Assembly (NCBI GenBank): GCA_036490475.1
Contig: DASXDT010000006.1
Coordinates: forward strand, 806,001-870,000
DNA length: 64,000 nt
Direction: 5' to 3'
Source: Candidatus Tumulicola sp.
GTDB lineage: Bacteria > Vulcanimicrobiota > Vulcanimicrobiia > Vulcanimicrobiales > Vulcanimicrobiaceae
Of this stretch, positions 17,065-25,241 are shown piece after piece (position 1 is the first letter of the stretch; every line of letters starts with the position of its first letter). The position numbers were made by a program, and so were the translations under genes. A model generated the notes under the pieces. That model was not told where the DNA came from, ran no database searches, and worked only from the letters and a program-made list of their open reading frames with translations.

Positions 17065-17911
17065 GGTGTTGCGCAACTTTACGCGCAACGCCGGGATGCA
17101 GGTGACGGCCATCGGGACCGTCGCCATTACCATCATCCTCCTCGGAACGTTTCTCTTCGTGCGTGCCGCGCTCGCCGGACTCGGCGGCCAGCTGCTCGAT
17201 CAAATAACGATTTCGGCAACGGTCGCTGGCAACGCTTCGGCCGCGCAGACGATCGCGCTACGGCGGTTGATCGCGACCGATCCGCGCGTCGCTTCGGTCG
17301 AATACATTCCAAAAGCAAAGGGTTGGGCCGATCTGCAACGCCGCTTGCGGGGGCAAATCGATACGTCGCTCATACCCGGCAATCCGCTGCCCGACGTCCT
17401 TCGCGTTCGTGCGCGGCATCCCGAACAGGTCCCGGCCGTCGCAGCAAACATCGGCCGGCTATCGGGAATTGGCACCGTCCGCTACGGGCATTCCGAGGTC
17501 GTCAAACTCTTACAGCTCGGCGACGTCCTGCGACGCATCGGCGTCGGAGTCATCATCTTGTTCTTTTGCGTGGCCGGTATCATCATCGCCAATACCATTC
17601 GCTTGACGGTGTTTGCAAGACGGCGTGAAATCTCGATCATGCAGCTCGTCGGTGCGACAAACTTTTACATCCGCGCGCCATTTATTTGCGAGGGGCTGTT
17701 GGACGGATTGGTCGGCACCCTGCTGGCGGTCGTCGTGCTCGGCATCGCTCGCGTAACCATTTGGCCAAAACTCGTTGCGGCGTTGTTGTTCATCCCGCTC
17801 AACTCGGTTTCGTTCGAACTCGGGCGGATGGTCGCCGAACTGTTCCTCGTCGGCGGTGCCGTCGGCATCGTCGCGTCGTGGATCGCCGTCGGACGGCATC
17901 TACGCGCGTAG
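17030..17911 (+). CDS. ftsX: Cell division permease-like protein FtsX
   Basis: About 293 residues with the FtsX layout: a cytoplasmic start (GEVLRNFTRNAGM), TM1 near residues 24-45, a large extracytoplasmic domain to about 170 (containing YIPKAKGWADLQRRL), then three more TM helices, the last ones flanking ARRREISIMQLVGAT. The extracytoplasmic loop is where FtsX contacts EnvC-type activators. There is no ATG near the expected N terminus; I chose TTG at 17030, which follows GAGCGAGG by about 11 bases, but TTG 16997 and GTG 17067 are alternatives. The gene overlaps ftsE and ends 4 bases before the M23 gene, so all three form one operon. Confidence 0.9.
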   Translation: MDWGKVKFFLGEVLRNFTRNAGMQVTAIGTVAITIILLGTFLFVRAALAGLGGQLLDQITISATVAGNASAAQTIALRRLIATDPRVASVEYIPKAKGWADLQRRLRGQIDTSLIPGNPLPDVLRVRARHPEQVPAVAANIGRLSGIGTVRYGHSEVVKLLQLGDVLRRIGVGVIILFFCVAGIIIANTIRLTVFARRREISIMQLVGATNFYIRAPFICEGLLDGLVGTLLAVVVLGIARVTIWPKLVAALLFIPLNSVSFELGRMVAELFLVGGAVGIVASWIAVGRHLRA

Positions 17912-17915
17912 CCGC

Positions 17916-19124
17916 ATGAGGGTTTTCCGCATGCAACGGCTGGTCGTCGCCGCAGCTCTCTTGGCATTGTGGTCGGCAGGCTCCGCCGCCGTTTGGGCGC
18001 AGCCGACGCTGCAGCAGCGTATCCAAAGTCAACGCTCGAAGGCCGAGCAAACGCAATCCCAGCTGCATGAGAAGCGCTCGCAGCTACACGTGGCGACGTT
18101 GCATTACAACGATCTCAGCCGCCAGCTCGGCGAAACCAACGATGCGATCGCAGGCGTCAACGCGCACCTCGACGGCCTGGCCGCCAGCGCGGCTTCGACA
18201 CAACGGCGCATCGACTGGAACACCGTGCAGTTGAACGCGGCGCGCAAGTCGCTTGCCTTACACGACACGATGCTCAAGCGTCGACTCGTCGACATGTACG
18301 AGAATGGCGACGTCAGTTACGTCTCCGTGCTGCTGGCCGCGCACTCGTTTAGTGACTTCGTCGAACGCTGGGACGATTTGCGGCTGCTCGTTGCCGCCAA
18401 CCAAAGCGTGGTGCGCGAACGCAAGAGAGCCGAAGCTCGCGTCGCTTCAGTCGAGCGCGACTTGGAGCGCACGCAGCTTGAGTTACAGCAAGAGCAGGCG
18501 GCGCAAGAACAAGCACGGACGCAACTGAACTCGTTGGCGTCGGAACGGCAAAACCTGGTCGTGCTCGCCTCGCAGCAGCGCCACCAAGTCGCCTCGCAAG
18601 TCGCTCAGATGGAAGACCTGTCGGCAGCCGAGGAAGCGCAGCTCGAGTCGTTGATTCAGGAACGCCAGCGTGAAATCGAGCAGCAGCGCCGTGCCAGCGG
18701 CATCGCTGAGGGCGGAACCGAGTCCAGCGGAGGCGGGACGGGAAGCTTTTCCTGGCCGGTAACCGGGCCGATCACATCCCCGTTCGGCTGGCGTTCGAGC
18801 CCGTTTACCGGTGCGCCCGACTTCCATCCGGGGTTAGATATTGCAGCCCCAACCGGCACTACCGTAACGGCGGCAGCCGGCGGCACCGTTATTATGGCAC
18901 AATGGTACGGGGGCTACGGCAACTATATTCTGATCGATCACGGCGGCGGCTACTCGACCGGCTATGGCCACCTTTCGGCCATGTACGTCTCAAACGGCCA
19001 AAGCGTCAAGCGCGGCCAGGCAATCGGCGCGATCGGCATGACGGGCGAAGCAACCGGGCCCCATCTGCATTTTGAAGTCAGAATTGATGGAAAACCGGTG
19101 GACCCGTCCCCCCGTCTGCATTAA
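17916..19124 (+). CDS. EnvC-like murein hydrolase (coiled coil plus M23/LytM)
   Basis: A 402-residue exported protein: signal peptide (residues 1-30, LVVAAALLALWSAGSAAVWA), a long coiled-coil region to about 265 rich in Gln, Arg, Glu and Leu, a Ser/Gly hinge, and a C-terminal LytM domain. The metal and catalytic residues are all there: His304 and Asp308 (HPGLDIA), His352 (GYGHLS), His383 and His385 (HLHFEV). E. coli EnvC has a degenerate site and only activates amidases, so this protein may cut peptidoglycan itself. It lies 4 bases after ftsX, which supports FtsEX control. Normal length. A hairpin follows before the next gene. Confidence 0.92.
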   Translation: MRVFRMQRLVVAAALLALWSAGSAAVWAQPTLQQRIQSQRSKAEQTQSQLHEKRSQLHVATLHYNDLSRQLGETNDAIAGVNAHLDGLAASAASTQRRIDWNTVQLNAARKSLALHDTMLKRRLVDMYENGDVSYVSVLLAAHSFSDFVERWDDLRLLVAANQSVVRERKRAEARVASVERDLERTQLELQQEQAAQEQARTQLNSLASERQNLVVLASQQRHQVASQVAQMEDLSAAEEAQLESLIQERQREIEQQRRASGIAEGGTESSGGGTGSFSWPVTGPITSPFGWRSSPFTGAPDFHPGLDIAAPTGTTVTAAAGGTVIMAQWYGGYGNYILIDHGGGYSTGYGHLSAMYVSNGQSVKRGQAIGAIGMTGEATGPHLHFEVRIDGKPVDPSPRLH

Positions 19125-19155
19125 GACTTAATCAGTAAACTGTTCCGGTAGAAAC

Positions 19156-19180
19156 CACTCACCCGGTTTTTCGGGTAGTG
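19156..19180 (+). other. Hairpin directly upstream of the first CTP protease ribosome site
   Basis: CACT-C-ACCCG, a 6-base loop GTTTTT, then CGGGT-AGTG: nine base pairs with one bulged C (bases 56-60 and 61-65 pair with 72-80 of the 191xx block). The hairpin ends immediately before AGAGGAG and the ATG at 19190. No T-run follows the stem, so it is not a standard terminator; it could be an RNA processing site or a translation-control element between the M23 gene and the proteases. Confidence 0.4.
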
Positions 19181-19189
19181 AGAGGAGAT

Positions 19190-20602
19190 ATGACGCTTCG
19201 TATTCGTGCGCTGATTGCGGCGCTTATCGTCGTCGCGGTTGCGGCCGCCGGCACGCTCTATATCCGCCAGCGCGCCGTCGCGAGCGCCGGTCCGAAAGGC
19301 GTAGACGTCGCCATGAACGGCGGCCTGGCCGACGTCTTGGGACAGCCGCCGCCCGATGGACCGCAATTAGCCCGGATGGCCGTACGCGATCTGCAAGAGG
19401 TGTATTACAAGCCGGTCGACGGCGCCGTCGTCGTCAAGGGCGAGTCGGATTCGCTGCGCGATTTTCTTCGCACGAAGCACGTCGCCAACGCGACGCTCGC
19501 CAACGACGCGGCCGGCTCCGATGAAGACCGGGCCGCCGAAACGCTGACCGGTGCGCAGGACCGCTACGCATCGTCACTCGGGCCTGACGGACGCAACCAA
19601 CTCAGCGAGGCCGCCCTGCGCGGCATCATGTCGTCGATGAACGACCCGTATACCGTGTTTCTTTCGGCGCGAGAGATTCAAGGTCTCAACGAGTCGCTGA
19701 GCGGCGGCAACTTCGGCGGGATCGGCGTCTACATCTATCAGCTCAAGGACGGGCGCGTGCTGGTGCAGCCGATCGAAGAACTGCCTGCCGCGCGTGCCGG
19801 AATGAAACCCGGCGAAGTGGTCGATACGGTCGACGGAACTCTCGTGCGCGGTTTGGCGCTCGACCGGGTCGAGCAGTTAATCCGTGGAGTAACGGGTTCG
19901 ACCGTCCGCATCACCGCTCACCAATATAACGCACCGAAAGCCGAGCGCACCTTTAACGTAACGCGCGAAATCATTCACGTTCCGTCGGTTCGCGCGAAGA
20001 TGGAAGACGGATACGATTACATCCGGCTGTCGGACTTCGGCCAAACTTCGGCCGAGGAAGTGCGCAAGGCGCTGGTAGACGGCGAACAACACCACGCAAA
20101 AGGTTACATCTTCGACCTGCGCGATAACGGCGGCGGTTTAGTCACGGCTGCCACGCAGATTTCAAGCTTGTTCGTTGCGCAAGGCCCGATCGTTTCGACC
20201 ATACAGCGCGACGGCCAGAAGACGACCGATTCGGCTCTCGGCGACCAACTGCCGGGTTTGCATCCGGTCGTCGTGCTGGTCAATAAATATACGGCAAGCG
20301 CGTCGGAGATTACGGCCGGAGCGCTCCAAGACTATCATTTAGCAACAATTCTTGGAACCAAAACCTTCGGCAAAGGCGTCGTGCAAACGATCATTCCGCT
20401 CGGGGGCGCAAACGCGCCGCTCGGCGCGTTCAAGATCACCACGGCGCGTTACGTGACGCCGCTGGGTCGCGACATCCAACATCGCGGCATCATGCCCGAT
20501 GTCGTCGTAAACCAAAGCGTCGATCCGGCTTTGATCGACACGCCTAACGATAAACAACTCGCCGCCGCAAAAGCCAAGCTGCGCGCGCTCTCGCAACGGT
20601 AA
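19190..20602 (+). CDS. ctpA: S41 C-terminal processing protease (first of two)
   Basis: A 470-residue membrane-anchored or exported CTP. Residues 5-25 form a signal anchor (IRALIAALIVVAVAAAGTLY). A PDZ domain lies near 170-250 (GGNFGGIGVYIYQL, then PAARAGMKPGEVVDTVDG) and the S41 protease core follows, with catalytic Ser370 in YTASASEI and Lys395 in TFGKGVVQ, the Ser-Lys dyad at the normal spacing of 25. CTPs trim or degrade exported proteins, including peptidoglycan hydrolases. The ATG at 19190 has AGAGGAG close upstream; GTG 19178 in the same frame is less likely. Twelve bases separate it from a second CTP gene. Confidence 0.93.
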   Translation: MTLRIRALIAALIVVAVAAAGTLYIRQRAVASAGPKGVDVAMNGGLADVLGQPPPDGPQLARMAVRDLQEVYYKPVDGAVVVKGESDSLRDFLRTKHVANATLANDAAGSDEDRAAETLTGAQDRYASSLGPDGRNQLSEAALRGIMSSMNDPYTVFLSAREIQGLNESLSGGNFGGIGVYIYQLKDGRVLVQPIEELPAARAGMKPGEVVDTVDGTLVRGLALDRVEQLIRGVTGSTVRITAHQYNAPKAERTFNVTREIIHVPSVRAKMEDGYDYIRLSDFGQTSAEEVRKALVDGEQHHAKGYIFDLRDNGGGLVTAATQISSLFVAQGPIVSTIQRDGQKTTDSALGDQLPGLHPVVVLVNKYTASASEITAGALQDYHLATILGTKTFGKGVVQTIIPLGGANAPLGAFKITTARYVTPLGRDIQHRGIMPDVVVNQSVDPALIDTPNDKQLAAAKAKLRALSQR

Positions 20603-20614
20603 GAACGAAATAGC

Positions 20615-21979
20615 ATGAAACGACTCTACAGCGCACTCGTCGTCGGCGTGTTTGCCGCGGCCGTCACCGCATTGCCGGCGGCATCGACGCTGGCCGCCTC
20701 CGGCGGCCTTTCGGCGGCGGACTCGACCGAAATTTCGACCGGTTATCAGCATCTGACGACCGATTTCTATAAGAAGGTCGACGACCAGACGGTTCTCAAC
20801 TCGGTTCGCGCAAAGTTGCTTTTCGCGCTCAAATCCTCCGGCGTCACGCACCCGTCGCTCGCTCCGATGCAATCGAACGAAGCGCCAGGGGCCAACGTTC
20901 GTACGATCGATCGAGCGATCGCGTCGGCGGCGGCCCAGAGCCACGGTAAGCTATCGGACCATCAAATGACGTATGCCGCGCTCGACGGGATGATGGGATC
21001 GGTCAACGATCGTTACACCGTGTTCTTAAATCCGAAGGAATATGCCGGGCTCAACGAAGATCTCGACGGGGGCGACTTCGGCGGCACCGGGATCGTTATT
21101 CAAATCGACGATAGTACGAAGTATATCTTGGTCGAAAATATCGTTCCCGATGGTCCGGCGGACAAGGCCGGCGTTCAACAAGACGATTTGATCACCGCGA
21201 TCGACGGCGTGTCGACGAAAGGCATCACCGTGCAACAAGCCAGCGCAAAGTTGCGCGGTAAAGAAGGCACGAACGTTTCGTTGACCCTCAGTCGCGACGG
21301 AGCGGCCCAACCTCCGCTCGCGATCACTCGCGCCAAGATTCACGAGTTGAGCGTCTACGAAAAAATGTTCCCCGGCAAAATCGGGTACGTCGAGCTCACC
21401 GTTTTCGGACGCGATACCGGTGCCGAACTCAACGCCGCGCTCACCCGCCTGCAACAACAAGGCGCTCGTGCGATCGTCATGGATCTACGCGACAACGGTG
21501 GCGGTTACTTAGACGCGGCCGTTGCGGTCAGCTCGAAGTTTATTTCCAGCGGGCCGATCGTGTCGGTCGAATCGCGGGCGTCGAACATCACGACGCTCGA
21601 TGCCGACGACACGGCCATCGATCCGCTGCCGTTAGTCGTTCTGGTAAATCAATACACCGCGTCGGCGTCGGAGATTACGTCGGGCGCGATTCAGGACAGC
21701 GGCGTCGGCACGATCATGGGGACCAAGACGTTCGGCAAAGGCGTCGTGCAGACGATCTTTCCGCTGGGCGCCGACGGATCGGCGATCAAGATCACCACGG
21801 CGCGCTACCTCACGCCGCATAACCGCGACATCAACCATCTCGGCATCAGCCCGGATGTCCCGGTTGCGGAAAACAAGCATCCGCAGTTCGGCGTTCCGGC
21901 CAAAGACGATCAGCTGGAGCACGCGCTGCAGTTTGTTACGCAAAAGATCGCACTGCTCAATAAAGAGAACGGCGTGTAA
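20615..21979 (+). CDS. S41 C-terminal processing protease (second of two)
   Basis: A 454-residue paralogue of the preceding protease. Signal peptide at residues 1-30 (ALVVGVFAAAVTALPAASTLAA), PDZ domain near 135-215 (GGDFGGTGIVIQID, DKAGVQQDDLITAIDG) and S41 core with Ser350 in YTASASEI and Lys375 in TFGKGVVQ. The two copies share the same motif strings around the active site, so they look like a tandem duplication, but the N-terminal 100 residues differ, suggesting distinct partners or localisation. The stop codon sits in the loop of a 12-bp hairpin (21964). It is the last gene of the ftsE operon. Confidence 0.93.
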   Translation: MKRLYSALVVGVFAAAVTALPAASTLAASGGLSAADSTEISTGYQHLTTDFYKKVDDQTVLNSVRAKLLFALKSSGVTHPSLAPMQSNEAPGANVRTIDRAIASAAAQSHGKLSDHQMTYAALDGMMGSVNDRYTVFLNPKEYAGLNEDLDGGDFGGTGIVIQIDDSTKYILVENIVPDGPADKAGVQQDDLITAIDGVSTKGITVQQASAKLRGKEGTNVSLTLSRDGAAQPPLAITRAKIHELSVYEKMFPGKIGYVELTVFGRDTGAELNAALTRLQQQGARAIVMDLRDNGGGYLDAAVAVSSKFISSGPIVSVESRASNITTLDADDTAIDPLPLVVLVNQYTASASEITSGAIQDSGVGTIMGTKTFGKGVVQTIFPLGADGSAIKITTARYLTPHNRDINHLGISPDVPVAENKHPQFGVPAKDDQLEHALQFVTQKIALLNKENGV

Positions 21980-21991
21980 ACGCCGTTCTCT
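21964..21991 (+). terminator. Perfect 12-bp hairpin enclosing the CTP stop codon
   Basis: AGAGAACGGCGT, loop GTAA, ACGCCGTTCTCT: the arms are exact reverse complements and the TAA stop of the second CTP gene lies across the loop/stem boundary. No T-run follows, so this alone may stabilise the 3' end; the classic terminator is 54 bases further on (22045). Confidence 0.6.
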
Positions 21992-22025
21992 CGGTTCCGC
22001 CGTGGGCGCGCGATGCGCTTGCGGA

Positions 22026-24680
22026 TTAGGCCTTTTTCTTCCGTGAAGACGCCGCAGCCGGCGTCTTCTTTTTCTTTGCGGCAGCCGGCTTTTTAGCGGT
22101 GGCCGATTTCTTGCGCTTGGGCGCGGCCGTCTTCGCCGGCGCGGCCTCGACCGGTTCGGCCGGAGCGGCGGCTTTGCGCGTGCGCTTCGGTTTCGCAGCG
22201 GGTTCCGGAGCCGGGAGCGCGGCAGGCGGGACGTCTTCGACCCGCGCCACCGCGGCGCGTGACGTGGACGCGCGCGGGCGGCGGGTAGGCTTTGCGGACG
22301 CAGGCTTTTCCTGGCGGGCCTTCAGGCTTGGAGGCGGGGGTTCGATGGCCGGCGGCGGCGATTTCGGGACGGGCGCGATAGCGCGAGACGGTTCGGCCGG
22401 TTCGGCCTTTCCATCTGACGCATTGCCGTGATCGGCATCCAACGGCGTCGCGCTACTACGACCGCCACGGCCGCGACGACGACGACGGCGTTTATGCCGG
22501 CCGTCGGCGTCGATTGCGGGCGTTTCGCGGTCCTGCGGCGGCGTCGCCGGCTCGGACGTACGCTCCGGACCGCTCTGCGCTTCGGGCGTTCCCGGCGTTT
22601 CGACGGTCCCGTTGCGACCACGTCCGCCGCGTCCACGGCGACGGCGGCGGCGACGGCGGCCGTCACCCTCGCCTTCGGTTTGTTCGGACGGCGCCGATCG
22701 TTCGGACGGGACCGATTGCTCGGGCAGCGCCGACACCTGTTCGGCGGCCACTTCGACCGAGCGGCGTTCGGCCATAGCGGCCTTATCTTGCCGTTCTTCC
22801 TCTTCGGTGACGGGGCTGATGCCGATCGGCGGGCGCGCACCGGCTTGGTGCGCCGCCTCTTCGGCTAGCTGGCGCAACTGCTTCGTTTCTTCGGCGGACG
22901 TCAGGTCGGCGCGGCTGCGACCGCGCCCGCGGCCACGACGGCGTTTTGCCGCCCCGCTGGCGGCCGTGACCAGTTCGGCCAATACGAAATCTTGTTCGTC
23001 GACATCGATAATGCGAATCCGGGCCGAGCCGCCGGCGTTGTTGGCCGCGTTCTCGACCTCGACGATGCGATTGCCGACGACCGCGGCAGCCGACGTCGGA
23101 TTAGGCAGGCGCCCCGCCAGCAATTCGACGTCTCGCTCGTCGCCGACTCGCACCGGTAGTTCGATGTCTTCGCGAATCGTTCGCGCGACGTCGATGCGTA
23201 TGTGCTCGGGATGGAGCATCGGGTCGACGCGGACTTTGATCGGGTGCGCCACCGACTGCGCCAACGTGCGACACTCTTCTTCGTACCAGAAGTCCATCTG
23301 TGCCGCGACCGTCGGAGCGACGTGCGCGACGACGTCGCCGGCGGCTGCGCCTTCGGCTCGATCGCGAATTTGGCGGAACGTTTCGATCGCCATCGATTGC
23401 GGCGACATCACGCTGCCCTGGCCGTAGCAGGTCGGACACGTGCCGCGCAGCTGCGCGCCGAGATCCTTACCGATTCGCTTACGCGTGAACTCGAGCAGAC
23501 CCAGATTCGAAAACGATTGAATGGTCGCGCGCGTGCGGTCGCGCCGCAATCCGTCTTCGAGCGTTTTGATGACCCGGCTGCGCGACGCTTCCGATGACAT
23601 GTCGATGAAGTCGACGACGATGATGCCGCCGATATCGCGCAAGCGCACTTGACGGGCCACCTCGGTGGCGGCTTCGATGTTGGTTTTGAGAATCGTGTCT
23701 TCGAGGTTACGGCCGCCGGTAAACTTTCCGGAGTTGACGTCGATGACGGTCAGCGCCTCGGTCGATTCGATGACGATCGATCCGCCGGACGGCAGATTGA
23801 TCTTGGGTCGCATGAGCTTCTCGATCTCTTCGTTAATCTTGAAGTCATCGAACAGCTTGCGGCCGCCTTCGTATTGCTCGATGCGCGCCAGATTTTGCGG
23901 ACCGAGCAGCTGTAGAAAGTCGCGCACCTTGCGAAACTCTTCTTCGTCGTCGATCAAGACCCGATCGACGTCGCCGGTGATGAAATCGCGCGCCGCCTTA
24001 AAGATCAAGTTCATGTCGCGGTGCAGCAGCGACGGGGATGCAGCGCGCTTGTAGGTCTCCAATATCCCGTGCCACATACGGATCAGCACGCCGAGATCGG
24101 CAATGAGTTCCGCCTCGCTCACGCCGGCGGCGGCGGTGCGTACGACCGTCGCCATGCCTTCGGGCCGAATGCGCTGCATTACGGTCTTGAGACGGTTGCG
24201 TTCTTGCGCCGATTCGATCTTGCGCGAAACGCCGGAGTATCGGCCGGTCGGCATTAGGATCAGATAGCGGCCGGGCAACGATATGTTGGTCGAGATGCGC
24301 GCGCCTTTGAGGCCGCGCGGCTCTTTAACGATCTGCACCAACACGTCGTCGCCGCGTTTGACTTTTTCGGAGATCGTGAAGCCGCTGTGGCCTTGCGTGA
24401 TCTCGACGTCGCCAATATTCAGCGGCTGCCGGTTGATGTCGTCGACGTAGAGGAACGCGTTGCGCCCCAAGCCGATATCGACGAACGCCGCGCCCATGCC
24501 GGGCAGAACGTTGTGTACTTTTCCTTTAAAGATCGAGCCGATAACTTTTTCTTCGCGCTCGACGTAGAGTTCGGCGAGTTGGCCGTCCTCAAGAATGGCG
24601 ACCCGGTTTTCCCAGGGGTCGCTCGAGATCAAAATCTCGCTCGACAAATTTTCCTCAACTCTTCGTGGCTGCGGTTGCAT
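22026..24680 (-). CDS. rng: Ribonuclease G/E with long basic C-terminal tail
   Basis: An 884-residue RNase E/G family endoribonuclease for rRNA maturation and mRNA decay. The S1 RNA-binding domain occupies about 40-130 (GSIFKGKVHNVLPGMGAAFVD), and the catalytic region contains VIDVNSGKFTGG and IVVDFIDMSSEA, the two Asp-bearing motifs. The zinc-link CPTC is near residue 416, so tetramer assembly of the RNase E type is likely. After about 570 the protein is a low-complexity tail with three Arg/Gly blocks (RRRGRGRGRSR and two RRRRRRGRGG-type blocks) and a Lys/Ala-rich end, suited to RNA binding or degradosome scaffolding. An intrinsic terminator of the opposite strand lies in the final codons. 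ATG at 24680 is the only good start; no clear Shine-Dalgarno. Confidence 0.94.
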   Translation of the reverse strand: MQPQPRRVEENLSSEILISSDPWENRVAILEDGQLAELYVEREEKVIGSIFKGKVHNVLPGMGAAFVDIGLGRNAFLYVDDINRQPLNIGDVEITQGHSGFTISEKVKRGDDVLVQIVKEPRGLKGARISTNISLPGRYLILMPTGRYSGVSRKIESAQERNRLKTVMQRIRPEGMATVVRTAAAGVSEAELIADLGVLIRMWHGILETYKRAASPSLLHRDMNLIFKAARDFITGDVDRVLIDDEEEFRKVRDFLQLLGPQNLARIEQYEGGRKLFDDFKINEEIEKLMRPKINLPSGGSIVIESTEALTVIDVNSGKFTGGRNLEDTILKTNIEAATEVARQVRLRDIGGIIVVDFIDMSSEASRSRVIKTLEDGLRRDRTRATIQSFSNLGLLEFTRKRIGKDLGAQLRGTCPTCYGQGSVMSPQSMAIETFRQIRDRAEGAAAGDVVAHVAPTVAAQMDFWYEEECRTLAQSVAHPIKVRVDPMLHPEHIRIDVARTIREDIELPVRVGDERDVELLAGRLPNPTSAAAVVGNRIVEVENAANNAGGSARIRIIDVDEQDFVLAELVTAASGAAKRRRGRGRGRSRADLTSAEETKQLRQLAEEAAHQAGARPPIGISPVTEEEERQDKAAMAERRSVEVAAEQVSALPEQSVPSERSAPSEQTEGEGDGRRRRRRRRGRGGRGRNGTVETPGTPEAQSGPERTSEPATPPQDRETPAIDADGRHKRRRRRRGRGGRSSATPLDADHGNASDGKAEPAEPSRAIAPVPKSPPPAIEPPPPSLKARQEKPASAKPTRRPRASTSRAAVARVEDVPPAALPAPEPAAKPKRTRKAAAPAEPVEAAPAKTAAPKRKKSATAKKPAAAKKKKTPAAASSRKKKA
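22045..22073 (+). terminator. Intrinsic terminator for the ftsE-CTP operon, inside the convergent RNase gene
   Basis: GAAGACGCCG, loop CAGC, CGGCGTCTTC, then TTTTT: a perfect 10-bp stem, tetraloop and T-run on the plus strand. It lies 66 bases past the last CTP stop and within the last codons of the minus-strand RNase gene, where it spells the Lys/Ala/Ser tail. This is the clearest terminator in the window. Confidence 0.85.
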
Positions 24681-24836
24681 GCGGGCGCTCGCGTTGTATT
24701 GCGAACGGCACTCGGCCTCGCGACCTACAGCTCAGGTCTAATTTCTAAATTTCTCCCGGCGGGTCTCGCGCGATACGCGCAGCCTCCGGCCGGTCGAAGG
24801 GGCCATTCCCGCCTGCCCGAAAGCGGACCTCCCATC

Positions 24837-25241
24837 ATGGTACCCACCTCCGCGCGCACAGCCGCCGCCGTTTGCATGGCAATTGTCGCACTCGCCGCCT
24901 GCGCTCGCACGGCGGCCCCGTCGCACGTCGGCGGCAACTACCGCGGCCGCCTGGAGGACGACACGTTGGTCGAAGCCTCGACGACGGTGATCGTCACCAA
25001 TAAGCCGGTGGTGATCGCGTTACGCTGCAACATCGTCGACGGGGCAATCGCCGCGGGCGACGATGCGACCATCGACCGAGCGGTCGCCGCTGGAGTGGCG
25101 GCCCGCATTCCGAGCGGTGTCACGCTCTACTCACCGCCCTTCTCGGCGCAAAACCCGAAGGGCAGTCCGCTCGTGGTGACCGACGACAAACGCGCCGGAA
25201 CCCTCTGCACGCCGCAATCCTACGACGTCGTTAAGTCGTAA
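24837..25241 (+). CDS. Small putative lipoprotein, unknown function
   Basis: A 134-residue protein with a lipoprotein signal: the hydrophobic stretch AAAVCMAIVALAACAR ends in a lipobox-like LAAC, giving Cys at about residue 21. The mature part is about 110 residues with TTVIVTNKPVVIALRCN and a second Cys near the C terminus (GTLCTPQS). No family recognised. The frame extends upstream to 24387, but that part is antisense to the RNase gene; ATG at 24837 gives the signal peptide directly. Divergent from the RNase gene (156 bases between starts), convergent with and overlapping the next gene by 22 bases. Confidence 0.7.
   Translation: MVPTSARTAAAVCMAIVALAACARTAAPSHVGGNYRGRLEDDTLVEASTTVIVTNKPVVIALRCNIVDGAIAAGDDATIDRAVAAGVAARIPSGVTLYSPPFSAQNPKGSPLVVTDDKRAGTLCTPQSYDVVKS

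Noticed and set aside
19190-21979. The two CTP genes as an assembly duplication
   Set aside because: Their N-terminal regions and lengths differ clearly; only active-site motifs are alike.
22612-23427. 271-codon plus-strand frame in the RNase region
   Set aside because: Produced by the Arg/Gly-rich tail read backwards; no independent support.
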